The position numbers and the translations under genes are program-made. Below are positions 1 through 12,129 of a stretch of DNA of 64,000 nucleotides, piece after piece. Numbering within the stretch: position 1 is the stretch's first letter; each line of letters opens with the position of its first letter. This DNA comes from Puccinellia tenuiflora (lineage: Eukaryota > Streptophyta > Magnoliopsida > Poales > Poaceae), in NCBI GenBank assembly GCA_012064385.1, contig QRDG01000137.1, positions 1,761,929-1,825,928 on the forward strand. The letters are read 5' to 3'. The notes under the pieces are model-generated. The model was not told the DNA's origin. It did not search any database and saw only the letters and a program-made list of their open reading frames with translations.

Positions 1-572
1 TGTCATACGAACTCAGGAAGTTAAACCATGTGCCATCTTTAGTAATGTGATTTTTTTTGTGCAGTCATAACTCGTAAATGTAGATTTTGGTTTGCCGTTA
101 TATTTCCTTGGAATAGTTCCTTGTCTACTTGTTAATAATTAGATCCATGCGTAATTTGTCTTCTTACTATGGTATTGGAGTGAGTACATCAGACATGTCA
201 CATGTGCTATTGAATTTATGTTCTGAGCTGTCGCCCGCCTCTACTCATGGCCTTCCACTGTTCCTCCGCATCTTAAAACATGTGTTTACCTTCCTTAGTA
301 AAAATATTGCTATGCTGTCATATGTTAGCAGGTAGCACAACTCGCAAAACATTAATATCAAACAAAATGTAACAAAAAAATTCGTTGTAATACAAGGGTT
401 TCATTCTAGTTTATGTTTCTTGTTTCCTAAAAGAAGCAACTGCGTGCAGATTTTTTTCTAAATGTTCTCGTGTAATGGCTTATATATACATTACTCTCTG
501 TGTGCACGATTGGCATACGGTTTCTCTTTTTGAGATTTTTTTTTTGGTTTACTTACATATTTGCCCTTGCAG
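1..572 (+). other. Presumed intron of the TITAN-like gene
   Basis: AT-rich sequence without a supportable exon. It ends in a pyrimidine-rich tract and an AG acceptor at 571-572 just before the first visible exon. Short open frames here lack recognisable motifs. Confidence 0.5.
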
Positions 573-1866
573 GTCCAACACAGCCACTCTGGAGGGAATT
601 TGAATCAGGGTAATGGACGCTGCACTTTCTGTAGTATATATTTCCCTTGCTCTAATCTGAATGTGAAACTGCTGCAGTTTTAGCGAACAAAAGATATATC
701 TAGTATATTCCTTTTCGATCCATGCGTGAAATTTTATAGAATATCATTGTGTTATGAAGGCCTGAAAGCAAATGTGCATACTGGTGCTCCTCCACCTTGG
801 TTAGAAGCTACTGAGCATGACCCAATGAATGGGTCACTCGCCAGCCATGCTCTTTCATCTTCTGGGAAAGGAAAATCAAGAAAACTTAACCCAAAGCGCG
901 TGGGAGCTGCATGGGCAGAGAGAAGAAGAGCTGAAATGGAAATGGAAAAGCGTGGTGAAGTTGTTCCAGAAACGTCTGATTCTAGTTGGCTCCCTAATTT
1001 TGGTAGTGTCTGGCAATCTGGTTCGCGAAAGGAATCAAGGAAAGACTTTGAGAAAAATCATAAGCTTCACGAGAAGAATGATCCTGAGTTAGCTCCTGAG
1101 ATAAAACCATATATCAGCAAAAGGATGGTAAATGTGTATTCTCACTTCCGCATCAGCCTTTCCTGTACGTTTACTTTGTTATTCAGGATTTAGTTGTGTT
1201 AGCAAGTAATCTTTGACCTCTTGTATTCTTCCATCGATGGTCTTACACCATTAAGGTTGGAACATTGATTTTGTTCTGACCTACTTAAGTGTTGGGTAAA
1301 AAAACTTAATTATGCTCTTGATACTTGGATATATAGAAATTTCTGCTCTTTGGTAGTATTAAATTATGTAATATTGATAGTCAAAAACTGCTCTAATTGT
1401 TTTGTTACTTGTTTGATTTCTCCCGATTCCTGATAGAAACAATATATGTGCCCTATCTGCATAATTTATCCATGCCTTGTGTTGTTTATTGAGTCTTATG
1501 ACTACAATACCAGTTAAGGTAAACTGTTCCACCTTTGTGCAGTCTTAAGGCAATTTGGGGTGAAGTTTCGTTATGTGGTTGTATGCTATAAGAAAACATG
1601 GAGTGCATCAAGAAATTAGTAGCACTCTTACCGTTTAGTGGAGAAATCAAGATGGACTATAAATAATTCTTGTTCTATTTGTATTTTGTATTTTTTTCGG
1701 GTTTGTGCAAGTATGCCTTAGATGATATTCATGCTATACTTATTTACTTCTATTTATTCTTTGTATGGATTATGCCTTCGGACAGTTATCTCATATGCTT
1801 GTCTCTGAACTCTTGCAGCGTGTAGATCCTAATAAAGATGGACAACCTGACAGCACTGTAGAATAG
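573..1866 (+). CDS. TITAN-like / CENATAC (CCDC84)-type protein, last three exons (5' part outside window)
   Basis: Three exons join in frame: 573-609, 760-1127 and 1819-1866 (TAG stop). All introns are GT-AG, and the first junction splits a Gly codon. The reconstructed C-terminal part has a GAPPPWLEA motif just after the 609/760 junction, a basic stretch containing NPKRVGAAWAERRRAEMEMEK, and the block WLPNFGSVWQSGSRKESRKDF. I recognise these as conserved C-terminal motifs of plant TITAN-like proteins and animal CCDC84/CENATAC, nuclear proteins with an N-terminal U1-type zinc finger that have been linked to minor-spliceosome splicing. The zinc finger would lie upstream of position 1. No recognisable exon was found in 1-572, which reads as AT-rich intron. 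The 3' UTR probably lies just after 1866. The family name rests on motif memory; the exon structure is directly visible. Confidence 0.72.
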
Positions 1867-2639
1867 TGAGGAGATGTACACTGTCTTGCCAGATGCTTTT
1901 ACGGTATGACCGTACAAATCTAACTAAATATAGTAAAAGGGTAATTTAGAGCTTTTGACCCAAGTATCCAAAAGCATAAGATATCATGTTTAATTACAGG
2001 AAGTTGATACATAATGTTTAAAAACCAAGATTCCATAAGCATACGAGCTCTCCATTCGTCCCATAGCGTGATTATCTAGATTCTCAAGCTTGAAAGAGAA
2101 ATATGTAGGTGATGATTTCTGATAACTGAAATCAGAGATGGTACTGTAACATCTGGCACGTGCAATTAAATGTGAATTTGGTACTCGTAGATGGTCCTGC
2201 TACGTTGTTTCAAATGCAATCAAACAACCACTAACTGTTGCTGACTTTCTGTTACTGTTTCGCGCCTACAGATGGTGGTCACGGTTTTCTGTAGAACATC
2301 TGCTAGGCTGCAGAGGCTGCCTTTTCTGTCCAACACTCCGGATCATGTCGCGGGCTGATGAAAAGTGGATGTTTTCGTCACATGGTTGAGGAGGGTTGAC
2401 AGCATGTGCCAATGCCAATCAGCCCCAGTAAACAAAAGGTGGATTTCTTTTCAGGAAGACCCGTCTTGTGAAGTCTTTTCAGCATATGTTGGTTTCATGC
2501 CTTCAGAGTCCTTGATTGAACATGATCACTTGACATAGCATAGGTAGCCTGGGGCAGTGATAATTGTTGCTCCTAGCTTGACAAGGTCGACTTATAGGTT
2601 ATATAACCCCGTCCATTTTTTTTTCGACATGAACAGCCG
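1867..2639. other. 3' UTR and intergenic, no gene seen
   Basis: Non-coding sequence following the TITAN-like stop codon. No open frame with recognisable motifs and no clear transposon ends were found. Confidence 0.4.
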
Positions 2640-2985
2640 GAGCTCTGCTTTTGGTCATCATTTGTGCCAAATGTGCCAGCTGATATATACCGAAGCAGCA
2701 ACTCGTTTCTTCTTTTGGTCATCATTTGTTCCGCAGCAAATTTTGCCCCACCACTCCCCAATCGTGGATGCAGAAGAAGCAATCCGCACCGCCATAGGGT
2801 AAGTGTGCCGGAAACACGCCCATGCCTCCTTTGAGAAGGAACAGCCGAGAGCAAGATGCGACGCCGTCTCGAAATCCTGACCGCAAAGGCTACAGAGATC
2901 GTCCGAGGTGCAATCGGGGCAAACCTATAGCGTGTTCGCTTGTCTGATGTAATGTGCAGCGACCGCACAAATTTTAACTGACGTT
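2640..2985 (-). mobile_element. LINE relic: zf-RVT domain near the end of a reverse transcriptase ORF
   Basis: On the minus strand one frame reads through a Cys/His segment with the pattern LCSLCGQDFETASHLALGC followed by SFSKEAWACF and, further on, DDQKKKRVAAS and SWHIWHK. This is the zinc-binding domain (zf-RVT) found at the C-terminus of plant LINE reverse transcriptases. No upstream RT motifs survive, so it is a short degraded fragment. A 17-bp motif is repeated at about 2649 and 2713. The sequence from 2986 to 3480 shows nothing I can name. Confidence 0.65.
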
Positions 2986-3479
2986 GGTGATCCGAGGCTG
3001 CCCCTTGTGGGATGTACTAATTTTTTTTTTTCTACCCAGTGACGGTTTTCTATGTAAGTGACCCGAGATTGAGGAATGACTTACCGCTGCTGTGCATCGG
3101 CCTATTATAGTTTACGCCCGAATGATGCTGTTAAGGCACTCTAACCTCGGAGGGTAGACAGTGGCTGTCGGCATTGGCAGGGTAACTCGCCAATTCTTTT
3201 GTCTCGTTGCGTGTTTTGTTTCGTGCTCCAACTTGCACATCTCTGGCTGGCTGTGTAATGTGGACCCTAGGAAGGAGGAGACATGCTACACGAAACGTAT
3301 TTAAGCTAGCTGCTAGGAAATCTCCTCTCTAAGCTACTACTAGGAGTACAAATTATTGAGATCCTACACGAAACGTATTTAGTGGCGCGGGAGAGCTGGG
3401 AAATTTAGCACGAGAATTTCCACACGATTCTTGCTGTAGTAAACTGTTTGTTTAAGCAGTTCCGGCACTGAGACTAATA

Positions 3480-4850
3480 CGACGAGGCCGGTGGTCAATC
3501 GGCACGTTCCAGCCGTGGAATTCGCTTGGCAGCAGGCAGCGCTGACGAACCCCGTCGTTCTCGAGAGCGCCCACCGGGACGCAGTTTTTCAGGCGCGCGC
3601 ACGTGGCGCGCCGAGAGCGACCGAGCGATGCCCCGTCGCCGTCCCGGCCGGCCGCCGTGGCGTCGCTGCCAGACACCACGGCGAGGTCGCCATCCGTGAC
3701 GAATGTGAAAGGGCGAGCAGAGCATGATGGGGTTTTTGTTCGTCAGCGACCTCTGCCAACATGAACGCCGCCGTCGCCGAGCCCTGCTGCGCCCGTTGCG
3801 TCCGAATACCGGCAAGATCCCTGACGAGCGTGTGTGCGTGTGCGTCAGGAACCACTCGTTGTCTCAACGAATGAGTTGCCGCGTGTTGGCTCGCTACCAC
3901 AGTGGACACGTCGTCTCACCATCTCTCTCTCTCTCTTTCTCTAGAAGAAGAAGAGAGGAAGCAGGGGGTAGGAGTAGTGCCCACAATGCAGCAATCCTAG
4001 GCCCAGTTTCGTGGTCCTGTCCGTCTCACTCGCCACGCCAGTGTCCGATGACTCGAGGAGCACATTAACACTGACGGGAAACCCTGTGTCTCCTGCGCGA
4101 TGCACAGCTCGCATCGTCACATACTCACATGCCCACCCTGTTATTGGACGTGGTTCTCCGTTCTTCTCTCTCAGTCACGTTCCTATAGACCAACACAAGG
4201 AGGGAGGCATAATTGGTCTACACCGGTAATGGTCGTGGTCTGATTATGTTTCTTCGTTCCAGTTGGCCCCTAGCTATGGCCTATATGGAGTGTTCTAACT
4301 GTGATGAACTCTTTATCCCCGTACTATTAGTAAGTACTATATATACAGGGGAATCGTTGTCTTGCAATCCTGCAAAAACTGTACGAAAATGCCAATCCTG
4401 AAACAAAACAAAAAAAAAAAAACTCTTGCAGGTGCATGTAGCTAGTTGGAGCCTGATCCCAGATAGATCTAACTACCTGCCGTCGCTGCAGGTCGACCTA
4501 CCAAACAAGAACGGGCATGCTTTTATTCTCACTCAAGTAGAAAGGGAAAAGTGGTACGGTAATAACGTTTTTTTAGTTTGAGGGCAGTACTTTAATAGTA
4601 CGGAGTACTAAGTACTATCCGACAGTTACATTACATATGGTGCGGCGAAAGGATGCATAACGCCCACGGCTTTAGCCTGATGCCAACCAAGACCAAGGTA
4701 GTACATGCATGTAGATTTCCATTTCCTGCAAGTTCTAGCTGATGATTGGGCCGGCGGTCCACGTACGTCCTCTCTTTTCCCAACCCATAAGGCAAGGAAC
4801 AGAGCCTATATAATTCGGAGTCGAGATCTTGATGTGGCGTGTTTGCCGTC
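3480..4850 (+). repeat. Diverged direct duplication, copy 1
   Basis: Several blocks recur in the same order and orientation near 12.1-14.5 kb. They include GCCGAGAGCGACCGAGCGAT (3608 and 12228), GTGCGTCAGGAACCACT (about 3842 and 12452), GAGCACATTAA followed by TGTGTCTCCTGC (about 4056 and 12689), and GCTGATGATTGGGCC with the preceding 100 bases (about 4640-4755 and 14285-14390). No coding gene is supported in either copy. Open frames in the GC-rich part have no recognisable domains. Confidence 0.55.
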
Positions 4851-5400
4851 TCAAATCTCAGGCTCTAAGATTGCAAAAACATCATACCAAGTGGCTTATT
4901 TCAAATGGCTTAGTCGTTTTTTTTGCATTACACAGTTTCACATAAGCCAAAGTGGATGATGTTTCTGAAGATTTTCAGACCCTCAAAATCTTTTCTCAGA
5001 GCTCTGAAACTGTCAGAACGTCGTTTCATGTGACGTTTTAGGTGAGGGGACAGATTTGGTTGAAAGTTTTCCAGAGGCCAGATCCGATTGAAAGTTTGCT
5101 AAAGGGGCATTTAGGACAAATTATACTCTTTGTTGCTCTTAATCATCGACGGACCAGACCAATAGTGTGTTGGTTCTCCATCGTCTTTCTATTGGTTGAG
5201 AAGGACATGGGCGAGCTGTGGGATTATGAAATGATGGAGAGAGCTATGCGCGTGCGAGTTAATATCATAAAACCACCACACTAGGGGCATTTGTTACCAT
5301 TTGGTACCACTTTGTGTTTCAGGGACAAAAAACTACCACATTTTGGTCCTTTTCTGTAAATAGCACTAGTCGTCGACTGGGCTCGAATTAATTGACGGAA
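4851..5400. other. Intergenic, nothing identified
   Basis: No gene is supported. Around 5260-5360 the sequence resembles low-complexity flanks often seen beside cereal DNA transposons, but no terminal repeats were found. Confidence 0.3.
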
Positions 5401-7200
5401 CCTGCCTGGATGACGTGGCATCGGGAAAACAATGTGGGAATGCAAAACCATGTGCTATAGGTAATAATAATGGCAAGAAACGTAAAATTAATGAATTTTC
5501 ACAAAAGGACATAAAACCATGTGCTATAGCTCACCGAAACAGTCAAAAAGTGAAAACGATGAATTTCCACGATACACATCAACCGTGTATGTACACTCAA
5601 TGACCTTAGAGATGACCCAAGGCCCCAAAGCAATGCGCTATAGCTCAAGAAATAGCCGTGAAATGACGATTTCGCCAACGCCAAGAAAACCGTACACCTT
5701 GACTCACGCTCGCTATAAATTGGCTCACGACTCCAAAATCATTTGTTATTGCCCACAAAACAGCAAGAAACACGTCTTTCACAATGCCCTACAAATATTG
5801 TACTCGGGGTCACGAACCCTTTCAATCGCCTTGAGACCATAAAATCATGTGTTTTATAGTTCACGAAAATGGCCAGAAACGCTAAACGAACGAATTTTCA
5901 CAATTGCCAGAAATCATATGCTACAGCTCACGATAACAGTAAAAAAAGTCAAAACGATGAACTTTTACAAAACTCATAAACCGTGTATTTAGGGTCAATG
6001 GCCCTAGAGGCCCCCCAGGGCCCCAAAGTAATGTGCGATACCCCCCAAAAAATAGCCAGAAAACATGAAATGATGAGTTTGACAACTCTAAGAAAACAGT
6101 ATACATTGCCTCACGCCCGCGACAAATCGGCTCGCGACCCTAAAGTTGTGTGTTATTGCCACAAAACAGCAAGAAAACACGAAAACGATGAGTTTTCCCA
6201 ATGCCCTTCAAATATGGTACCCGGGGTCACGGGCCCTTTAAATCGCCTTGAGACCTCAAAATCATGTGTTATAGCTCATGAAAATAGCCAGAAAACGCTA
6301 AACCGAAGAATTTTTCCAATGGCCAGAAAACCATTTGCGATAGCTCACGAAAATGTCAAAAACGTGAAAACGGTGAATTTCAATGATGCTCATCAAATCA
6401 CGTGTATAGAGTCAATGGCCCTAGAGAAATCTCCCAAGGCCCCAAAGCAATGTGCTATAGCCCAAAAAAATAGCTAGAAAATGGGGAATTTTTACGACAC
6501 CTAGAAAAATTATACATGAAGCGATGAGCGCTATAAATCTGCCTAGGACCCCAAAATATGTGTGCTAGTACCCACAAAAACGACAAGAAACGTGAAAGCA
6601 GGTTTTTGGCACACCCCTATAAATCACGGGCCCTAGAAATCACCTCGATATCCCCGTGTGCAATATCCCATGAAACCGGTGAAAGCATTACAAAGACGAG
6701 TTTTCATGACGGCCCTAAAGTTGTGTACCTGGGGTCACAGGCCCTGGAAATTAAATCGCCTCTGGAACCCAAAGCAATGTGCCTCATGAAAACGATCAGA
6801 AAAGGTGAAAAGGATGTATTTTCACAACGCCCATCAAATCGTGTATCTAAGATCACTAACCCTAGAAAATCACCTCGATACCCCATAATAGTGTGCTATA
6901 GCCAAAGAAAAACAGTGAGAAAATGTGAAAACGACGAGTTTTCACAAAGCCAAGAAAACCATATACATGGGGTCACGCCGCTACAAATCAGCTCCTGACC
7001 CCCAAAATCGTTTGCTATTACCCACAAAACAAGGAGTTTTTGCAACACCCCTCAAACATGGTACCCGGGGTCACGGGCTCATGAAATCACGCCAAGATGC
7101 CAAAACCGTTTGCTATGGCCCACAAAAATGGCAAGAAAATCGTGTTCCCAGGTTCATGGGCCCTTTAAATCGACATCAGACCACACAACCATGTGTTATA
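5400..7200. repeat. Degenerate tandem repeat array, about 115-bp monomers with interspersed about 70-bp monomers
   Basis: A landmark of the form AAAxCATGTGCTATAGCTCACGA recurs at about 5448, 5517, 5631, 5739, 5840, 5908, 6028, 6142, 6257, 6328, 6442, 6552, 6652, 6770, 6882, 7001, 7103 and 7183. Between landmarks are conserved islands such as GATGAATTTTCACAA and GGGTCACGGGCCCT. Most steps are 100-120 bases, but steps near 69, 68 and 71 bases occur every fourth unit in the first two thirds. This suggests a higher-order unit of about 400 bases. Long open frames across it are a by-product of the repeat. Such arrays occur inside some large DNA transposons, but no ends were found. Confidence 0.7.
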
Positions 7201-8030
7201 AGAGCATCTCCAGTCGCGGCGCTAGTAGAGGGTCCGGATGAGCGCCCGGACGAGCTCTATTGGCGCCATCCGGACGAGATGGCGCCTATTGTCGCCGTAG
7301 CTCCCCACTCGCGATGCCAATAGAAAATTTGAAAACAAATTGCAAACTCGAAATAACATGAATTCATTCAAACTTGAAGAAATTTTACACGTTTGAATGA
7401 AATTCGATAAAAACTAAACTGAAAACTAATCTAGCGGCGGCGGCGGCGGTAGCAGTCGAAGACCGTGTAGTCGTCGGCCTCCTCCTCCTCGTCGTCGTCG
7501 TCCTTCACGATGCGGCTGGGCCCCGCCTCGCGATCATCGGCGGTGAGGTTGAGGAACGACGCCCCGGTGATCGCCGCGTGGTCCTGCAGTAACCATGCGC
7601 TGCAGCATGGCGGCGAGCCCAGGAGAATCGTTGTCATCGGCGGCGGGGTTGAAGAGCATCTCCCGCGCGACGATGAGATGCTCATACTACGTCTTCACCT
7701 TCTTCGGCGGCGACGTAGGAGGAAGAGGCCGTCGGCTGCCACTGCTGTCGTGCTGCTGGGTCGGGGGGCGCAGATGACGATATCGCCGCCGCCGCTGCGC
7801 TCGCCGCGCCTCGCCGGTGTGCGCATTTCCTCCTTCACCTTCGGCTTTGGGGTGAGCAGCGCCGACGTGCCGCGGGAGCAGGAGTATCCCGAGTCGGACG
7901 ATGATGGCTACGATGATGTAGTGAATATTCGTCGGTGGTCGCCCCAAGAGAAAGGCGTAGGATGTAGCGAGCAACAAGTAATTTCCTCGGTTAAGAACCG
8001 AGGTTATCGAACCAGTAGGACTTAAAGATC
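7201..8030 (-). pseudogene. Unidentified GC-rich fragment, probably transposon-derived
   Basis: The stretch starts with GAGCATCTCCAGTCGCG, a motif that opens many cereal DNA-transposon fragments. It continues into GC-rich sequence whose minus strand has an 84-codon frame (7431-7685) ending in an acidic run and an Arg run. A matching opposite terminus was not found. No family can be named, and it may not be coding at all. Confidence 0.25.
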
Positions 8031-8498
8031 AACAACGAGGTACCCAACAACGATCTTTGGCGTTTGATCGTCGTCAAATGTGAACATGCACACACTCAAA
8101 CAATTCACTTTGCCCCAATGGCACGAAGGTGGTCAATCTTCCCGGTCTTCGGAAAACAAAGCTATTAAATGTTATCAAGAAAAAGAGCAATTTATTAAAA
8201 CGGACCAGCGAGCAAGCAATGTTGGAAAGCAAGTAAACGAGATTGTGATCAATAGAAAAATATGGAACAGGGGCCATAGGTTCACTAGTGGTGTATCTCG
8301 TGAAGATAAAATGCAAACATGATGGGTAAACAAATTAATATTGGGCAATTGACAGAATTGTGACCCAAACTTAATCTAGATATGCTATAGAGAATTCATA
8401 TGTACTATTCATGTAGGCATCACGCCAAATATACATAGACCATTATCCAATTACATCTATGACTAAAAATCCACCTAGGGATCGCTATACAGCATGTA

Positions 8499-9835
8499 AT
8501 GACCCACAAGTGTAGGGGATCTATCGTAGTACTTTCGATAAATAAGAGTGTCAAACCCAACGAGGAGCAGAAGGTGTTGCCTTGTAGATTTATGCAAGGT
8601 TTTACTGCAAACACTAACAGATAGATTTTTATGGGTTTTTATAGTAACAAATAAATAAAGTGCAAGTAAATAAAAGAGAGAAATAATAATTATAGCAAGT
8701 GGCCCAATCCTTTTTAGCTCAAAGGACAAGCCGGTGATCCTACTTATGATGGCTAAAACGCTCCTGAGGACACATGGGAATTATGTCATGTCACTTTTGC
8801 TTCATACCGCTGATTAATGTTTAATGTTTTGCTAAGTGTTGTGTGGGTGAACCTATGCTAATGAACCGCCCTTACTTGGACTAGAACACACTTGTGATTA
8901 CACTTCCCTACAAGCTTCCTCAAATGCAAGGAAGTATTTAAGAATTAACTAACCACAACCTTAAACTCTGAGATCCTACACTCCCTCATGCACTAGTTTA
9001 CTGGCGGGGGTTTAGGTTTCTGTCATTCAACCACCTCACAAGCAAACTAAATACACGATGCATTCCCCTAGGCCCATAAAGGTGAAGTGTCATGTAATCT
9101 ACGTTCACACAACACCACTAGAAGAATAGCACCACAACTTAAATATCAAACCATTAAATATTACTCAGCATAATTCCACTACTTGCAACAAGACTTCCCC
9201 ATGTCCTCAAGAACTAAACAAACTACTCACAAGACATCATATGGATCATGATCAGAGGTGATAAATGAATGATTAACAATCTGGTCATAAAAGTATTTCA
9301 CCGATAAAACTCAATAGCATCAACTACACAAGGCAATCAATACCGGAAAAGTGATCCCAATGAACTACAACAAGTATAACCCTGGATGCAACAGCGGAAC
9401 GGAGTGGAGCTGTGGGGATGATGGTGCTGTCGGTGAGGATGATGTTGATGATGATCCCGATGAAGCCCGTGGCGATGACGATGACGATGGCGGTGATTTC
9501 CCCTCTCCGGGAAGGAATTTCCCCGACAGATTTCTCCCTACCAGAGAGCTTTTCTCTCTCTGTGTGGTTTCTACCCCCGAGCCAGCGGCGGAATATTTCT
9601 TTGACGTGTCTCCCAATGATTTTTTAGGTCAGAGGGTGATATACGCCAAAGGGGGGAGTCGGAGGCGACACTGGTGCTCCAGGTGGGGCCCAGGTGCGGC
9701 CAAGGGTGGGGCCGTGCCGGGGTGGCGTCTGGCCACCCTGTGGCCCCCCTCTGGTCGCCCTTCTGGCTCCCCTTGTCTTCTGGCGAAATAATAATCTCTG
9801 AATTTTTGCAGAATTTCTGGAGCTGCAGAAGTTCA
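8499..9835 (-). mobile_element. LTR fragment of a Gypsy-like retrotransposon
   Basis: The left edge begins with GACCCACAAGTGTAGGGGAT, which I know as the terminus of a very common Triticeae LTR. It is followed by typical inner segments (GTGTCAAACCCAACGAGGAG, AAGGTGGCCCAATCC-like text, CACCACTAGAAGA, GAAGTGTCATGTAATC), ending in a GC-rich part near 9660-9780. The LTR is cut at about 9835, where unrelated Copia gag begins. The element family is not certain, and open frames within are not genes. Confidence 0.5.
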
Positions 9836-10253
9836 GTATCTTGACGGTGCTTTTTCCAGCTATGGGTTCCACTTTGACATGACGCAGCCAAGACACAAAC
9901 TCACAGAAAGTGATCAAATCCTTTCCCATGACCTAGTCTCCGACATAATTCTTGAAGCTGGGGAGAAGCTAGCGTATCACCCCATTTATCGCGAAATCGT
10001 CATTCTTCCCGTGGTTCCAAACAAGCACTAGACGATGATGTATCTCATGCATTATCCTCAGGTGTTGTTCCAAGCAAATATTCTCTTCCATCTTGAGTGA
10101 AAGAAAACCGTTCAGACATTCGAACCTTACAATTCTAACTTGTGCTGAAAAACTATTTTTCAGCTCATCAACAATCTCCATTGCAATCAAGTTCTTGAAT
10201 TGTCTACTTAGGTCAGAATTCATGAAGGTGCACATCATCCACTTGACTTTCAA
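9836..10253 (-). mobile_element. Copia gag remnant
   Basis: Minus-strand frames read EIVDELKNSFSAQVRI, RFECLNGFLSLKMEENICLE and, after stop codons, FVSWLRHVKVEPIAG. These are hallmarks of the UBN2-type gag of cereal Copia elements. At least two stops interrupt it, so it is a dead fragment. It has no LTR of its own here. Confidence 0.6.
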
Positions 10254-10302
10254 GTAGGTGGTTCAAAACCACTCCATGTACTCTTCATAGCTTGCAGAAT
10301 AT

Positions 10303-10486
10303 CTAGACATGGTGAATGCATACGATAGAGTGGAGTGGGAGTATTTGGGGAAAATTGTGTTGAAGTTGGGGTTTTGTGCTCCTGGATTTTGGTCGTTTAT
10401 CAAATCTGTAAGAATTGTGTCCCTTTCAGTTCTATTCATTGAGAATCGTTTAAAAGAATTTAGATTGACCCGTGGAATCCGATAGG
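10303..10486 (+). mobile_element. LINE reverse transcriptase fragment
   Basis: The plus strand reads through AYDRVEWEYLGKIVLKLGF and ends near RLKEFRLTRGIR. This matches the AYDRVEW...GIRQG segment of plant LINE reverse transcriptases. It is only about 60 codons, bounded by unrelated retroelement pieces on both sides. Confidence 0.6.
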
Positions 10487-10522
10487 AAGACCGAAGGTGG
10501 CACCATCAACGGCGGCGGTGAC

Positions 10523-11346
10523 TCATTCATATGACAAACTATTAAACCAAGCTTTAGCATCATCTTTTAATGAGAAAGGAAACAATTTTGCTACATAGTA
10601 ACGTTGTATCTTCTTTTCATCAGAAAACAACGCACTTATAGCAGCAAGCTTGTTCATGTGTTCAATAGCATCATCATTTTTAGTACCACAAAAAGGATCA
10701 ACTTCAACTATAGATATAAGTGAAAGATCAACAGAGAAATCATAATCATCATCTTTAATGCTTATAGGAGATGTAGCAAATTCAGGCTCAGGAACAAACT
10801 GGTTTTTCATAGCATGTTTTTCAAGAAGCTTTCTCATGACATTAGGATCTTTAGAGGTATCACAGTTCATATATTCTCTAATAAATTCACCATCAACCTC
10901 AAATAAGTATCGTCAGGATAACTACTCTCATAGTTTCCTAATTCAGTTGAACTAGCAGGTGTAATAGGAAGTTCATTACCAGTTTCAACACATTCAGTTT
11001 CTCTAATTCTAGCAATTTGTGACTCAAGAAAAGGACCTAGCAAACCAGTTTCATCAATCACAGTAGAAGCATCATCAAAATCATCAAACACGGTATAGGA
11101 ACCAGCAGAAGCAACATGTGAAGTGTGGTGGTGTGACAGTAGTGTAACAAGTTGATTTAAAACAGTAGGTGAATCAAGAGTAAACTTAGTACAGAGATCC
11201 ATACCTTGCCTCGTCTTGGAAGGCATGATGGTGGGCTACTAGTCTTGATTTTTCTTCATGGTGAATAATAAATTGCAGCAAATGAATAACTCCTTGGTGA
11301 ACTTATAAATAAAGCTATGCTCCCAGCAACGGTGCCAGAAAATAGT
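10523..11346 (-). mobile_element. Gypsy gag remnant with primer-binding-site region
   Basis: Two minus-strand frames (10523-10870 and 10867-11226) read as a Gypsy capsid. Motifs are VDPFCGTKNDDAIEHMNKL, then LFPFSLKDDAKAWFNSL, preceded by an acidic N-terminal region beginning MPSKTRQGMD. Between 11226 and 11346 the minus strand carries a tRNA-complementary-looking TGGCACCGTTGCTGGG next to the LTR edge. The two frames overlap by a few bases in different phases, so one frameshift separates them. Pol is absent. Confidence 0.6.
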
Positions 11347-11450
11347 CTTGATGGCCCACAAGTGTAGGGGATCGTAACAGTCTTCGAGGGAAGTATAACC
11401 TAAATTTATTGATTCGACACAAGGAGACCCAAAGAATATAGGGTTTTTTA
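11347..11450 (-). mobile_element. 5' LTR stub of the gag remnant
   Basis: Begins GGCCCACAAGTGTAGGGGAT directly beside the primer-binding region and runs about 100 bases before similarity to LTR sequence stops. It differs after the first 25 bases from the LTR at 8499, so it is probably a different family that shares only its terminus. Confidence 0.45.
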
Positions 11451-12129
11451 TTTTTCTGCCCCCACTTCCTTAGTTGTACTAGTTTGAACCCCACTTCCTT
11501 AGCTATCCTCATTTTTACCCTACTTTGCTCTTTCGAGACTTGAAGACGGTCAAACGGGGCGTTTTCATCTGGTCAACCTCGTTTGACCGCTAGTGCGACT
11601 CTCGGCTGTTGAGCCACACTTTGTGGGATCCACGCTGCGACCAAAGGGAAACCCTGGTCGTGGTTTCTCTCGCCCGCCGGTCCCAAAATAAAAGGGGTAC
11701 CTTAGCCGCGTGAGGGCTCCGGTGAAAACCCTTGACCGTCTCGCTCTCGAAGATGACGACGCGCTGCGTCATTACCTTCTTGGGGGAGCACGTCGTCATG
11801 GAGGCTCGGTATCCCTCTGGTCGTTATGGTTTTTTTTTTTTCTTTTTTTCTCTATATGTTTGATCTGCTTGTAAGAGATTCCCGTTATCATTTTTTTTAT
11901 CAGTTCGGAGTTTGGATTTTATTTATAAAGCGAAACAAATACCTGTTTCGAGAAAATAAAATAGCTCAATATAGCCAAGTTTGGCTTTCTGGCGAATACG
12001 CCAATCCCGACGAGGCGCCTGGCTTTGTTCCTGAGTTTTAGCTTGCGATTTTGCTGCGCTCCAAGTTTAATGCAATTCCTGGGCTAAAAGAAAAACAAGT
12101 ACTGCTAGCTATTAGGTAGTATCGCCGCC
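11451..12129. other. Intergenic, nothing identified
   Basis: Contains T-rich stretches near 11829-11850 and no supported gene or element end. Confidence 0.3.

Noticed and set aside
3452..3909. Overlapping frames of 75-106 codons on both strands
   Set aside because: Low-complexity Arg/Ala-rich translations, overlapping in every frame; no sign of a gene.
7431..7685. Arg- and Asp-rich 84-codon frame
   Set aside because: Simple-sequence (GGC)n and GTC runs explain it; listed only as part of an unidentified fragment.
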